A DNA stretch of 64,000 nucleotides. It comes from Prostheceraeus crozeri. Taxonomy: Eukaryota > Platyhelminthes > Polycladida > Euryleptidae. This document shows, piece after piece, positions 28,244 through 40,581 of the stretch. The stretch spans positions 64,501 to 128,500 of the forward strand of contig CAJQUW010010268.1 of assembly GCA_907163375.1 (NCBI GenBank), in the 5' to 3' direction. Numbering within the stretch: the first letter of the stretch is position 1; every line of letters begins with the position of its first letter. The notes under the pieces were generated by a model, which did not search any database, had not been told where the DNA came from, and saw only the letters and a list, made by a program, of their open reading frames with translations. A program made the position numbers and the translations under genes.

Positions 28244-31200
28244 GACGGAAATGGACACATGCCGATAATACCAGCGTAATTGAGTGCTACTACAGAAGTT
28301 GTCCGGAAGAGAGAGGGTTTCGTAAGCGCATGCATAAGGTCTGGCAAGAGATGCATCCCCAGACAGCGATATCGGAACAAGGGCTATTGAATCGAAAGCG
28401 ATCGATTGTGAACAACAACTTGCTAGCAAATGAAGAGATACAGCAAATAGCAAATCGCGTAAGTGACCCTGGAGCCAATGAAGACAATAGTGCATATAAC
28501 AACAGCATGCCGTCCAGCCCGGCTGATTCAGAAACGAATATGGACAATGAAAGCTCAAACCAACCTCTAACTGATGCAGAACAACAGCTGATGCACAGAA
28601 TAATGCACTACATGAACAATTACATGAATCCAAACAACAGAGATAATATAAGGAAGATAAAAGTTGATGAGAAGTCAAGACAAATAATTGAGAAAGTAGA
28701 CAATGTGAGTGAGCGCATTCCGACCAATAATATAGCGGAGTTGAACGCATTGATAAACTCTGCTGCTAAAGTTACGGAAGAAACCGTAAATGTGAACAAT
28801 GGAAGACAAGCTGGAACGCCACCGTGGAAGCGCCGACTACAGAAACAAATTGAAATCCTAAGGAGAGAAGTTAGCCAACTGAAATCATTCTTTGACTCTA
28901 ACGGAAGGTTTCCTCCTTACATGATTCGAAAGTACAACATGAACAATAGAACTAAAGAAGAGGTGTATGAAGACGCAAAGCAGCGATTAATAGCGATTAA
29001 CCACAGACTAAAGAGAGAGATACGAAGACAGAAGTGAGCAATTCAAGATAAACAAGCTATTCCGTGAAAACCCAAAGAAAGTGTACAGAAAGTTAAGAGG
29101 CCAAGAAAAAGCATGTGAAGCAAAAACCCCAGACAAAGACGAAGTAATGAAATACTGGAAAGATATCTGGGAATCCGACGTAAGTTACAACCCAGAAGCA
29201 GATTGGTTACCAGAAGTCGAAAGTAGATATGACAGTACAAGTAGCCAAGACGACATCACAATATCAAATGAAGACCTACAATACAAACTTCAAAGTATGG
29301 CAAACTGGAAGGCACCAGGGCATGACAAGATACAGACATTCTGGGTTAAGAAACTGAAGAAACTACATACAAGACTTGCTGGGTTCTACAATGACTTCTT
29401 ACAGAATCCCAACACAATACCAGAATGGCTAGTCACAGGCAAGACTGTACTGATAGAGAAAGATGAAAGCAAACCACCTAGCCCTGACAATTACAGACCA
29501 ATTACATGCCTACCAACAATGTGGAAACTATTCAGTAGAATTATAGCAAGCAAGATAAACCAGCACATCAAAGCAAACAGGATAATGCATCAAGAGCAGA
29601 AAGGATGCCGACCCAATGGTAGAGGAACCAAAGAGCAACTCGTGATAGACCGAACAATAACATGCGAAAGCAAAAAGCGAAAGAAAAACATACCAATGGC
29701 ATGGATTGATTATCGCAAGGCATTCGATTCTATCCCGCATCAGTATTAAGTATTGTATTGTATTCACGACATGTGACATGCATGTGCATCCATGGATAAA
29801 GAAGTGCTTGGAGATGTATAAGGTGAACAAACGTATACAAGAAGTAATCGCAGCATCGATGAAAGTCTGGAGTACTATGGCAACACAAGAGAAGGAGGAA
29901 ATTGGAATAATTCAAATAAAGAGAGACATATTCCAAGGAGGCTCACTGTTACCATTGCTCTTCTGCCTAGCGATGAACCCACTCAGTGATGTCCTAAGTC
30001 AAGTAAAGAATTCATACAAGTTAACCAATGGATACCAGGTCAACCATCTCCTCTACATGGACAACCTGAAATTATACGGAAAAACAGAAAATGATATAAA
30101 TTGCCTCATCAACGTAGTCAGAACTTTCAGCAATGATATAAGCATGGAATTTGGCATCGATAAATGCGCAAGGCTCGTCATCTGTCGTGGTCGGATCGTG
30201 CACACAGATGGATTCGAAGCAGAAGGGATTCGTATACATGACGTAAGCGATGAAGGATACAAGTACCTGGGAATTCCTCAACAGCATATCAACCTCGATA
30301 ACGATGCAAAGACAAAGGCAACAGCTGAATAGAAAGAAAGAAGCTGAACAGCTGAAAGACTTAAGAAAGTGATGAAATCGAAACTGTACTCAAGAAAAAA
30401 AATCGAAGCTATAAATACATTCGCTGTATCTGCAATAAGTTACACTGGCGGAGTGGTGAAATGGAAGCAACAAGAATTAGATGAATTGAATCGCAAGACA
30501 AGAAAGATATTAAATATATACGGAGGGTTGAATCCAAGAAGAGACGTTGACCGCCTCTACTTACCGCGGGATCGGGGAGGAAGAGGTCTGAAAAACTTGA
30601 CCGAAGTCATAGAACATGAGAACCGAAGCCTTACAGAGCATATACAAGGCAGCAACAACGACCCACTGCTAACGGTGGCAAGAGCTGGTGACTTGTATAG
30701 GCAACGGCAAGAGACCCTCGAAGACTGGAAGAAGAAGACAGTAGAAGATCGATATCAAGGCTGGAAAAGCAAAGCACTACATGGGCAATATACAAGACAG
30801 ATGGATGAAATTACATCATTATTTACAAGATTCTCCACTAGGGTAATTGTTTAACTTTGGCATCTTCCGTTTCCTGGATCCTTCGAATTTTTTTGACCGT
30901 GTCGTGTCTTGATTCGATCAAAGAAGGCATGTTACAGCTGGCTAAGAACGGTGAATCTCAAGATTGAGACAGAAGCGTTGCTCACTGCTGCTCAAGATCA
31001 AGTACTGAACACCAAAGCCCACGCAACATATATCCTGAAAACAAGTATAGATCCAAAGTGCAGAATGTGCAAGTCCTCAGATGAAACAGTCTCTCACATC
31101 CTCACGGGATGTTCAAAACTAGCAGGGTGTGAATACCTGAAGCGGCACAATGAGGTGGTAAGAATCATTCACAGAGCATCATCATGTGCTATGATCTAAG

Positions 31201-31709
31201 CGTACCACGAGAGCCATGGCAGCATATGCCCTTGCCAGTAACAGAAAATAATTCGGTGAAGATCTTGTGGTACTTTGAAATTCGAACGGACAAGAAAATC
31301 GCAGCACGAAGACCTGACATCGTAATAACAGATAAGGTGAAGAAAAGAGGGTGCATAATTGACATCTCGGTACCAGAAGACAGAAATATAAAGAAAAAAG
31401 AAAGAGAGAAGATCGCAAAGTACCTAGACCTGAAACTGGAAATACAAAAGTTGTGGAAGATCAAGGTGAAAGTGATCCCTGTTGTCATTGGGGCATTGGG
31501 TGCTCACACTCAGAGTCTCGCAAAATGCTTGAGAGAAGTACCCGGACTTCATCATGTACCTCAGTTACAGAAAGCTGCTCTGTTGGGCAGTGCCTATATC
31601 CTCAGACGCACTCTCGATCTCCCTGAATCCTGGTAGGATTCCGAGATCCTGGGTTGTAGACCGACCGATGTAGAGGTCGTGTACCAAACAAAAAAAATAA
31701 AAAAATAAT
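28244..31709 (+). mobile_element. RLE-type non-LTR retrotransposon, R2/R4 (Dong-like) group
   Basis: A single-ORF layout with a central reverse transcriptase, then a zinc knuckle and a C-terminal restriction-like endonuclease. The 3' end is A-rich (AAAAAAATAAAAAAATAAT). It is flanked by 143-bp direct repeats. The reading frame is interrupted about five times. Confidence 0.75.
28330..31636 (+). pseudogene. RLE LINE polyprotein (RT plus restriction-like endonuclease)
   Basis: The N-terminal 235 codons (28330-29037) read MHKVWQEMHPQTAISEQGLL and end in a basic helix-rich region. The RT shows WKAPGHDKIQTFWVKKL, YRPITCLPTMWKLF, QKGCRPNGRGTKEQL and WIDYRKAFDSIPH. The catalytic YxDD box reads YMDN, and the usual FQGGSLLPLLFCLAMNPLS precedes it. 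The zinc knuckle is CRMCKSSDETVSHILTGC. The endonuclease is RRPDIVITD ... IIDISVPEDRN (PD-(D/E)xK style) followed by PVVIGALGAHTQSL. Frame changes occur near 29040, 29750, 30340, 30855 and 31190. In life the enzyme cuts and copies at a target site. Confidence 0.75.
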
Positions 31710-31852
31710 GTATTTTACCACAAAATCTACACAATGTGTAATCAGAGTGAAGTTACAGACGTTTTATTTGTGATTTCACGCGCAATCTTCTTACTCAACA
31801 TCATTACCGCGGCAATTAATTTCAGTCGTCCTGTGGGTGAAGGAATGCTGAA
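31710..31852 (+). repeat. Right copy of the 143-bp direct duplication
   Basis: Matches 28101-28243 at 141 of 143 positions by eye. Confidence 0.85.
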
Positions 31853-34800
31853 TATCACTAAATTCCAATTGTTTATGGATTTAACCTTCATGTGATCCCG
31901 TCTTTAGTCATCCATCATCAGATCTACCACTTTCGTAATTTTGACTTCACTTTTATGGCAGATGCTTCTAAAAGTTGGTAGATCTGACATTTGCCCCAGT
32001 ATTGCTGGCTTGAGCAATTCGTTCATTTTTCCACATTGATGAAAACGTCATTACAAAAAATTTCATTTGTAAAGCCTAACAATCAGCCTATAAAACATGT
32101 CATCTAATTTCGTCCCTTTTCCATTCGCACAAAAATATAAAAAGAGATCCCAAGGGACAGATTCTTATTGCGCTGCTTAATGTCTTAACGATTGGTCAGG
32201 ATTGCATGATAATCACAGCATATTTTGTGCGTGTTCTTTCTAGTGTCAATATTCATTTGTCCGAACACACCTCGATGTATCTTCGCACTATAAATAACAA
32301 TTACAAATATATCCCCGCAATGTCTGTATGGAAAGTATTACAAGCTTAAGTGCTTTTCGTACGATGTGAATATATCTAAAAGACGCATAAATGCTTTAAT
32401 GCGCCATGACTGTTAAATCCCCAATAAATAGTCTTTATCACTCAGACATTGAACTCAGTGAAATGACGCGCTTTATTGAAAATTATGACATAAAAAATGA
32501 AGTGGCAAAATTATGAAGAAAAAATACTTTTTTGAAGGAAACAGAAAAATATAAAATATAAAAAAATTAGTTTTCAAAGATCAATTTCAAAAAACATTCG
32601 GGGAAGAGTCGTCCCTGTCTCAGCATTGATAGGATCAAGACAAACATCAAAACATTTGCTCTTAACCTAATTTTCGACATAATTAATTGCATCATTTACT
32701 AATATCCGATTTATGTGTTTTGCTGTTATATGACATTTTTGCTTCAAAATTTAGTCAGAAAGAATTGCTTGATAGTGATAAAAGGTCGAATTTGAAATGC
32801 ATCAACTATGCCAAAGATATCGACAATGGACATCTGCTTTATATTAGCATGACAAATTTGATGCATAGACATCCTGGTCAGTGCAGTATGAAATAAAAGT
32901 CGTCCACTTCCATTGAGATTTTCTATATCAAGTGGATCGTTTTTAATGTCATAGAGTATATATTCATTTTCCTTCCCACGTTTTGTAAATGCTAGTCCTG
33001 CATCGAATGAGTATGCTCTTTCCTTCTACCATTGAAAAATCACGTGCCTGAGTTTAAACCGGTACATAATATGTACGACAAAGGCAAAGTATTAATTAAT
33101 TTTAAGTGGCGCTTTTTCAGACACAACCTCAGAGTTAGCGCGAAAATATATATTCGTCCTCAATAAGGAGATTGCTGTCAGGGACGTATGCAGGGGTCTC
33201 AAGTAGTGGAGAAAAGGAGATAAGAATTTCCTATACTGCATAAAACTGGTAAATGATTTAGCGAAGAGAGTATATCAAAAATATGATTCAAGCTTGTGAA
33301 GTCACTATGAAATCGATTATGATCGTTATGATCGAATTGTATAGTTTTATCAGTCCATGACATCTTTGTAAATCATCCATTCAATCCATTCAATGGAAAT
33401 CCTCCACTGTATCTGTCGTTTGAAAACGCACAGCTCACAACATGTGTCAGTCAGAGGCGGTCCCCTCCATTTATCTGAAGGAGCTATACCGAAGGTTTAA
33501 CAATCCGCTACCTTTCCGGTTGGAGACGCTGTACTCGTCGGTTGGAGACACTCCGCTCTATCTATCAACTGGAGCTATCATGGAAGTTCTCCAATTCGGC
33601 GCAGGCTTTTGTCAGTAGGAGGTGCTCTGCTCTGTGTAAGGTATATCCATGTCTTGCACACGGTAACTGTATCTGTTTACTACAAAAAATGACAACCGTA
33701 AATGCGTTATCATGGGTAACTGCCAGATGTTTCCCATTTATAATAATAGCATGCTAACTATGGTAATATTGACAAGACAAGATGGAATTTGCGCGTGCGT
33801 TTTTGAGAGAGTCCATGGAATAGTTGAAATGATTATACATTGTGTAGTTGACAATTTAATATCTGCAGTTTCACCCACTACTGATCTATACCGATTTATA
33901 CTGCTTTCCACATTACTAACATGGTTCTTATGGTAGAAATATTTTATGCTCGTTTTCATGACAACAGTTATACACATTTTCGAAATATATTTTGCATAAA
34001 ACATGATTTGTAGATTATAACACACTGCAGCGGATAGTTTCAGAGGTTTCAATGAGGTTTTATTGATTGGCTATAACATAAATCGGGCCGAAGGCGAAGC
34101 TGTGGAATTTGAAATTAACAAAGAATATCTTTCAGGCGGTTGACAATATCAGCCACTAAAATGAAATATTCGTCTATATGATGCCTCTATTTTTTGCATT
34201 ATTGAACCTCAGATTGCAAAAGTGTTCCTACGGCAGACATGTGGATACATTCCCAGGGTTAACATTTGCATTTTCCTACATTACACATTTTCCGGTAGAT
34301 ACATTGCACATTAGATCCCTGCACCGCTTCTTCGGTCACTTCTTCGGCGTCGCGCCGGCGGAGACATTTTTCGTTTTATTTTATGGATTAACTGCATCCG
34401 CTGCATTTCTAACTGGAACTTAGGAACATATCGTTTGTTCCTGAGAAAAAGTCCAAACATGCTTTCTAGTTGAGTATAACCAAGAGAGTAACCCTACATT
34501 CTGACAGGAACAACGTTGTCGGTGAATAAGCTTGCATGGGTATCGATCGGTCACGCTATAGCATTTTTACTTTGCTAGAATTCAAGTGTAGGATGTATAT
34601 GTATATTACGTGTACTGCACACTAATGAAGCCGTGATGTCATACAAATAATTCATCGGTTGCCCAGCTTTATGTAGGGGTGTCGTATTTCTGTTAATTAC
34701 GCAAAAATTACAATTGTTGCCTACTGCCGCTGCCCCCATTGAAAGAGTAGGCTATGGAGTGTTGGTGTCTTCTATTAGACCAAACCGTATCAACAAAATA

Positions 34801-35880
34801 ATTTTTATTCATGACAATTATAACCTCCGGAGAGACAATATTCAATAAAGTAAAATAGACTTGGATTTCTTCAATTTTAGCCACGGTAATGATTAACACG
34901 CCTTACATGTAGAGTATAAATAAATCGACATATTTTCTTAATTCAATCTCACTTTTACACAATATGAACGAAGGCTTATGCTACTAATATTTTAGTGGTA
35001 CTTACAGCCTAAAGCTATATTTTGTCCTTATATTTTAGTGATGTTTAATGCATATGCTGACTTTGTATATGTAGGTCCGTGATTTGTGCCGACTGGGTAG
35101 GTTATATGCATCACAACATTTTCAGATGGTGAATATTTACCGAATTCTTCTGTACTACTTTTAATCAGTTATGAGATTTAGACTATCCGTTTTTTTCGAT
35201 TAAGCGAAGGATAACGAAGAATAGGCCTATACTTAGATACTAAGGAGAGATCAAACTTCTATTCTCATGAGCTCAACAGATGTACGCCGATAAACGCCGC
35301 CGCCGATTCTTTCGGCACGGAGGACACCGGAGCCGATTAAAACTTACCAGCGCACCAAAAGCGCCGCCACCGATGAAAAATATAGCGGCGCAAGGGTCTA
35401 TCATGCATGTAGAATGGATGTGTTATAGATTTTCCGCCCGGTGCTTATATATCACAACATAAGCTGCAATTTACATTTTCTCATCATGCTACAATTTCCG
35501 CGCCATTGCTGTGGTTAACAAAATGACATGTTCCAACTCATCAGCGAACACATTTATTGGCGCCTAGTGACTGACTGGTGTGGACTGTCGAATTCACTAT
35601 TGATGCAATTACGGAAGATATCCGAAGATAACTAGCGAGCGGCCACTATCCAGGTGAAATTGATGAATGACGATGCCTTACGTAGAGATTAGGACAAGCT
35701 GATCCCTGGTTGTATTTACAGTTACAATACTTCAAAACACGTAACCGCTTGAGCTTCACTATTTGAAGAAGTCTGTGGTCGTAAAGATAAATAATCAATG
35801 CATGCCATATTATTTATGTATTCATGAAAAAATTGTGTATAAATATGTAACATATCAAACATGATTATTATTATCAATTG
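31853..35880. other. Unassigned AT-rich spacer
   Basis: No gene supported. A short GC-rich patch at 35280-35400 ('CGCCGCCGCCGATT') has no clear meaning. Frames of 60-100 codons here show no family features. Confidence 0.4.
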
Positions 35881-35882
35881 CA

Positions 35883-36267
35883 GGTCAACTACCGTTTGAA
35901 GTCAATTAAGAGGATCGACCAACTTCGCTCAATACATTGGTGGAGCCTATAAGACAGAGCTTCCTCATGAAAGTCAAAGCTGTGAATGCCAACATGAGTA
36001 AGAAATATAGAAAGGCTCAAGAGGCAACGAAAGCACAGTATGAAAGGAGACACAAAACAAATGGACGCTTCCGTGTTAGGGAGAAGGTGCTTACTCGAAA
36101 TAAAAAGGGACAATCGGAAAGGAAATAAATTCGAGTCAGCTTGGAGCAACGCAGTGCTCATCATAGAAGCAGAACACGGTAGGAATGCCTACGGACTTAG
36201 AGAGGTGTCTCAAAAGACCAAGAAGAAACTGATAAATGTCATATATTTGAAACGCTTTTATAAATGA
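35883..36267 (+). pseudogene. Integrase C-terminal remnant (LTR/Ginger-type), fossil
   Basis: The segments MVEPIRQSFLMKVKAV...NMSKKYRKAQEATKAQYERRH, VREKVLTRNKKGQ and then FESAWSNAVLIIEA...LINVIYLKRFYK follow the order of the linker and C-terminal domain of DDE integrases (Gypsy-type LTR elements or Ginger transposons). Only this piece is present, it is broken at least once, and no LTRs were found around it. Confidence 0.45.
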
Positions 36268-36887
36268 AGTATATCTGATGAATAAAATGTTTTTAATTGA
36301 GGTAAAATTTCAGAAAATTTTAACATGAGTGGGAAAATGACGACATTATTTTTTCTATACTTAACTCTTTACTTGCATGAACATGCACAGCATGTGACAC
36401 AAAGTGCATCAAAGAACAATATGAGTATAATATGCGTAGCGTAGTCTGCAAGACGGAAAATCTGGACCATTGGAAAATTAAACTATTATTACATTTTCCT
36501 ACAGCGGAAAATCTCCTAACTTGTTTCCCACCGGAAAATCTATCTGCTATTCTGTTTCCGATCGGAAGCCAAATACGTACGAAACTCTAAATTTTCCGGC
36601 GAGAAATGGTAGAAACGGCGAGAAAAAAAATTTAATGGTAGTTCGATAATAGTAGAATGCAATTATACAGTCCTATTCCATTACTTGCCCCGACGCACCA
36701 TCCAATTCTCTTATCGACCGCGTCATCCCAAGCGCTTGATTAAAAAGCCGTCGTGCTATGACTAAGAAAAGTAAAGTAAAACTTCGCTATCCAAACTTCG
36801 ATCTTATAATCATCGAAAACATATGGTGAATAAATGTCATTTTTTGTGCTCTTTATTATACTCCCATGTTGCACTTTTAGCTTGCTT
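36268..36887. other. Unassigned spacer
   Basis: 'GGAAAATCT' recurs loosely near 36460-36600. No gene. Confidence 0.3.
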
Positions 36888-37038
36888 CAGCACCATCGCA
36901 CATGAAGACAATGAGCATATTAAATTCGATATTTCGACAGCATCACTTATTGATGCGGGTGAGAATCCCCATGTAGCCTGGAATGCAACCTTCATGTCTG
37001 TTGTGAACCACAGCAATGCTAAGGAAGTTCTAGCATGA
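36888..37038 (+). CDS. Possible host exon, unknown product
   Basis: After a 3' splice-like CTTTTAGCTTGCTTCAG, the frame reads HEDNEHIKFDISTASLIDAGENPHVAWNA (two adjoining short runs) to a stop at 37038. The composition is protein-like, with an N-glycosylation site NAT. There is no family assignment. It could be chance. Confidence 0.2.
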
Positions 37039-39370
37039 TGAGAAAATGCAAATCACAGCTTACTTATTACTCTAAAATCTATAGCGCAACATGTATTTTC
37101 CTGAATACCGGTGCGCAGCATAATTCATTGCCCGTAGCCCACTACAAAGGTCAGATAAATTAATTATACTTTTTTAAATTTTTGATTTTAGCATGATTAT
37201 TCATATAAATTGATTTTCTGTGGATTCAACTTTGTGTGAACGCAAAATTGATGAATTCACCGGTTAGCCTGGTGCATCTACAAGTAGCCTACACGCTATC
37301 TGTCAAAAGATGATCACGTGGGAATGAGAATTTTTCGATGAGGTCAATGACTACCAAAGTGTGGTAAATTTGTCACTTCTGATTTTGCATATTCTGTGGG
37401 CTTACATGGTCAGGTCATCTACTTCATGGAGCAACTTAATGTAGCAAATAGTTTAATAGCATGCATAAGAACAGCTCATAATAGAAATTTTGATGATAGC
37501 TGCATGACGATCTTTGATCAATAATAAGAACAAATCTCAACTGATAGATTCTAGAACCCCATTTTTGATGAAATTTACTAACGCTAGTTCGGGAGCGATG
37601 AGAGGGCCTATTGTCTATAAGCTTCTAGTGTTTGCTCACATGTAAAGAGGGCGTCCAGCATCTCCTATAATCCTTGACGTAGCGCTAGTTCAGGTGCGAA
37701 GATCCGCAATTTCCTATGATTTTTCTCTAGTGTACATGTCAGTTCTGATAAAAAGGTGTCACAATTCTCTTCTACCACTGTCAGATCTGAAATTGAGTAA
37801 AGCAATGGCCAAAAGACGTCTCCTTTTAAACATTTTTAATGGGGGAGGGGTCTTCCCTCGGGTTGCCGTGGGGGACTGAGATAAACTGCTTTGTCTACGT
37901 TGTTTGGTCTAGAGATGACATTTTTTAATACTGATGGTCACGGCAAGAGCTAGTCCCAAGGGCAGAATGATCAATTTTCCATTGAACGTAATGCAAATTC
38001 CAGTCTGAATTCTGACGAACTAAATCATTCACATCGCATTGAACGCACACAGTCAGTAACTTTAGATCGTGAGGAGTGGAACGATGTGAATAATATTTCC
38101 ATTTGATGAATTTATCATGGAGAAACATTGAGTCAGAGATAGGCACTATTCAATTTCATACAGTGCACTTTCCCAGGTCCCATAAGAATATTTTGGAGTC
38201 AGCAAATCACCCCTGGATATGACTTTAAGCATAAGAAGCAATTGCAGTAGTCTTTCTGAGCAATGACATGGAACATGGACATAACTCACTGATGAAGTTT
38301 CAAAGTGAATAATCTTATAAGTTATTATCAAATTTCTCGCCTGCAGAGCGAGATGATTTCTGCTTTACTATCTGTGTCTACGAACGTGTCAAAAGAAATT
38401 TCGATCTAAGGTCATCCACCACTGCGAAATCAAACTGCTGCTTCGACAATTACTTCTACGTAGGTTCTTCATCAACGAATCAGACGTAGTCCTGAACTTC
38501 GTGCAATCTTTTAATATTCTTAGCAAATTTTAGTTACCTTTGGTTTTCTCACAGGTTTCCTTTATGTTGATAGCGCGACTGCAACTTTCGCATAGCGTCT
38601 ACATCAGGACGATCGATCTTTGAGTAACTTTTTAGGTGCCGAGCATCGCCCAATCAGAATACGCTGGTGCGTTGCCAGAGTAAGCCCGATGGATTAGTAT
38701 TGGTGAGGCAGTAAGACTGCTCGCTACGAATCAGATAAAAAAGCAGAAAAAATGAAATCGCGATGTTGATTAAAGTTCTCCGATGAATTGTCAGTGGTGC
38801 AGCGGGATTTCTTTGATGTAGCCAAAATGTTCGCACTTTGTAACCAAAACAAGTACTGACCAATATCCTTGCCACTAACGCTTTCACCACCGGGGATGTT
38901 TAGAAAATCGTTTTTAGTTCAGAAAGTTGAAACGAAATTCAGTCAAAACGAAGGATGCATTTTCTAGTCCGGGTAGAAGTTAGGTCTTCATCAATTTTAT
39001 ATCAAAATTGAAGCTATTCTCTTGTGATGTCGTCCATTGACCACTGAATTTGAACATTTTCCCCAATTTTTATTCAAGAGCTTCATCTTCTTATTGTTGG
39101 TGTGTATCATCCATCCATTCTGGAACAATATCGTGGAACATGAAACTGCTATTCAATGCAATACGGATATTGTGGATTATGTCAGTGTGCGTGAAGCCTA
39201 TAATACGAAATTACGTGTTATCGTTTGTAGTGAAATAATTGTTTTGCGGAAATAATGTGATGATATATCGGCGTCATTACAGCTTCAGCCTCTGGTAACT
39301 TTCACCACGAGAGAAAATAACAGCAACGAGCAAAATTTCTGCCATTTTTTCTATCTTAAAGGCACCCGTA
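37039..39370. other. Unassigned spacer
   Basis: No gene or repeat recognised. Confidence 0.4.
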
Positions 39371-39373
39371 TGA

Positions 39374-40297
39374 TTGCCACCTATTGGAAACTCTGACCAC
39401 AGAACGATTTTATGGTACCCAACTATGGAACAATCTAATAACAAATGCACAAAGCAAAACATGGGAGAATACCAAGATCTGGATTGGTTTTATTTGGTGA
39501 AACACCATTCCACACAGATTGGATGCGACTGGTCACATCTGTTGAAGATTTGGATATCTCCATATTTCTGTTTCAAGACTATTTATATTTCTTGTTCGAT
39601 CACTTCTCTCTTTTGAGAAAAATGCGAGTTCGTCCACAAGATCCACAATGGATGCTACCTTCATTAAAGATGCTCATTGATGACAGAGATCGGGCCTATT
39701 CGAGGAAGCAATGGACTAAATATGAACGTTTGAAACTAGATGTCATTAATGAAATTCGTCGCCAGAAGTCTCAATATTTGTCTGATGCAGTGTCTTCAAG
39801 TGATGTTCGAAGGCTTTGGAAAGCCATCAGTGAAACAGCCACAGTTACAGCGATAAATAGCAGTAACAATCCAAATATCCATCCGGAAGAATACAACTCC
39901 TGATTTCTTCAAACTTCCAGTCTTGTCGTCGTGATGATAATCCACCACCACCACTTGCTACTGATTTACCATCACCTGATTTGTGTGCTCATGATGACCT
40001 AGTATGATTATCTGCGTAAACTAAAAACTACTCAGTTTTGGATCTGATGGCATCCCATATTGGGTGTTCCGTGACGTTGGTGATATACTTATCCCTGCAA
40101 TAACTCATATCTTTCATAGGAGTCTACGCGTAGGGCTAGTTCCTTCTTGCATGAAATTGGCTAATATAAAGCCTATCGCAAACGTACCTCGTCTGGATGG
40201 AGCTCAAGATTACAAACCAATATCTTTACTACCCATTTTGTCTAAGGCACTTGAGAGGATTGTTGCCAGCAAGCGATTGCTGTCTAATGCAAGTAAG
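39374..40297 (+). pseudogene. LINE C, 5' piece (endonuclease end, linker, RT start)
   Basis: It reads PPIGNSDHRTILWYP (endonuclease SDH motif), then DPQWMLPSLKMLIDDRDRAY and YKPISLLPILSKALERIVAS, the linker and first RT block of Jockey/CR1-group LINEs. It breaks off at 40297 and resumes at about 44432 (SEFKDKISSNQFAYLP), separated by LINE D. Frames shift within the piece. Confidence 0.7.
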
Positions 40298-40581
40298 TAG
40301 GCGTTTATTTGAAGTCACTAAAAATCACCAGTTGACAAGACACATTATGTTGTACAAATCATATCAATAAAGTAAGTATTCACCAAATAGTCATGAGATG
40401 AAAATCCTTTGGCAAGATGAAGGCTTTCGATTCAGATATCCAGTCATAAAGGGAAAATGATCTTTGGTACTTTTGTGACTTTATCAATGATTGACAATGT
40501 TGTTGGGAGTATGTTAGTTTACGCGCGACACAAGAGTGGAGTAAATGCTGGGAATCACTTTCGACACCTTTATAAAGACAT

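Noticed and set aside
28133-28750. 205-codon minus-strand frame, Cys/Leu/Ser-rich
   Set aside because: Exact antisense of the RLE LINE N-terminal region; it looks like a shadow of the plus-strand coding frame.
34178-34423. 81-codon hydrophobic frame on plus
   Set aside because: Composition alone; no splice signals, no family and no repeat support.
35280-35400. CGCCGCCGCCG-rich patch as a possible CpG-island promoter
   Set aside because: Too short and without a downstream gene or conserved context.
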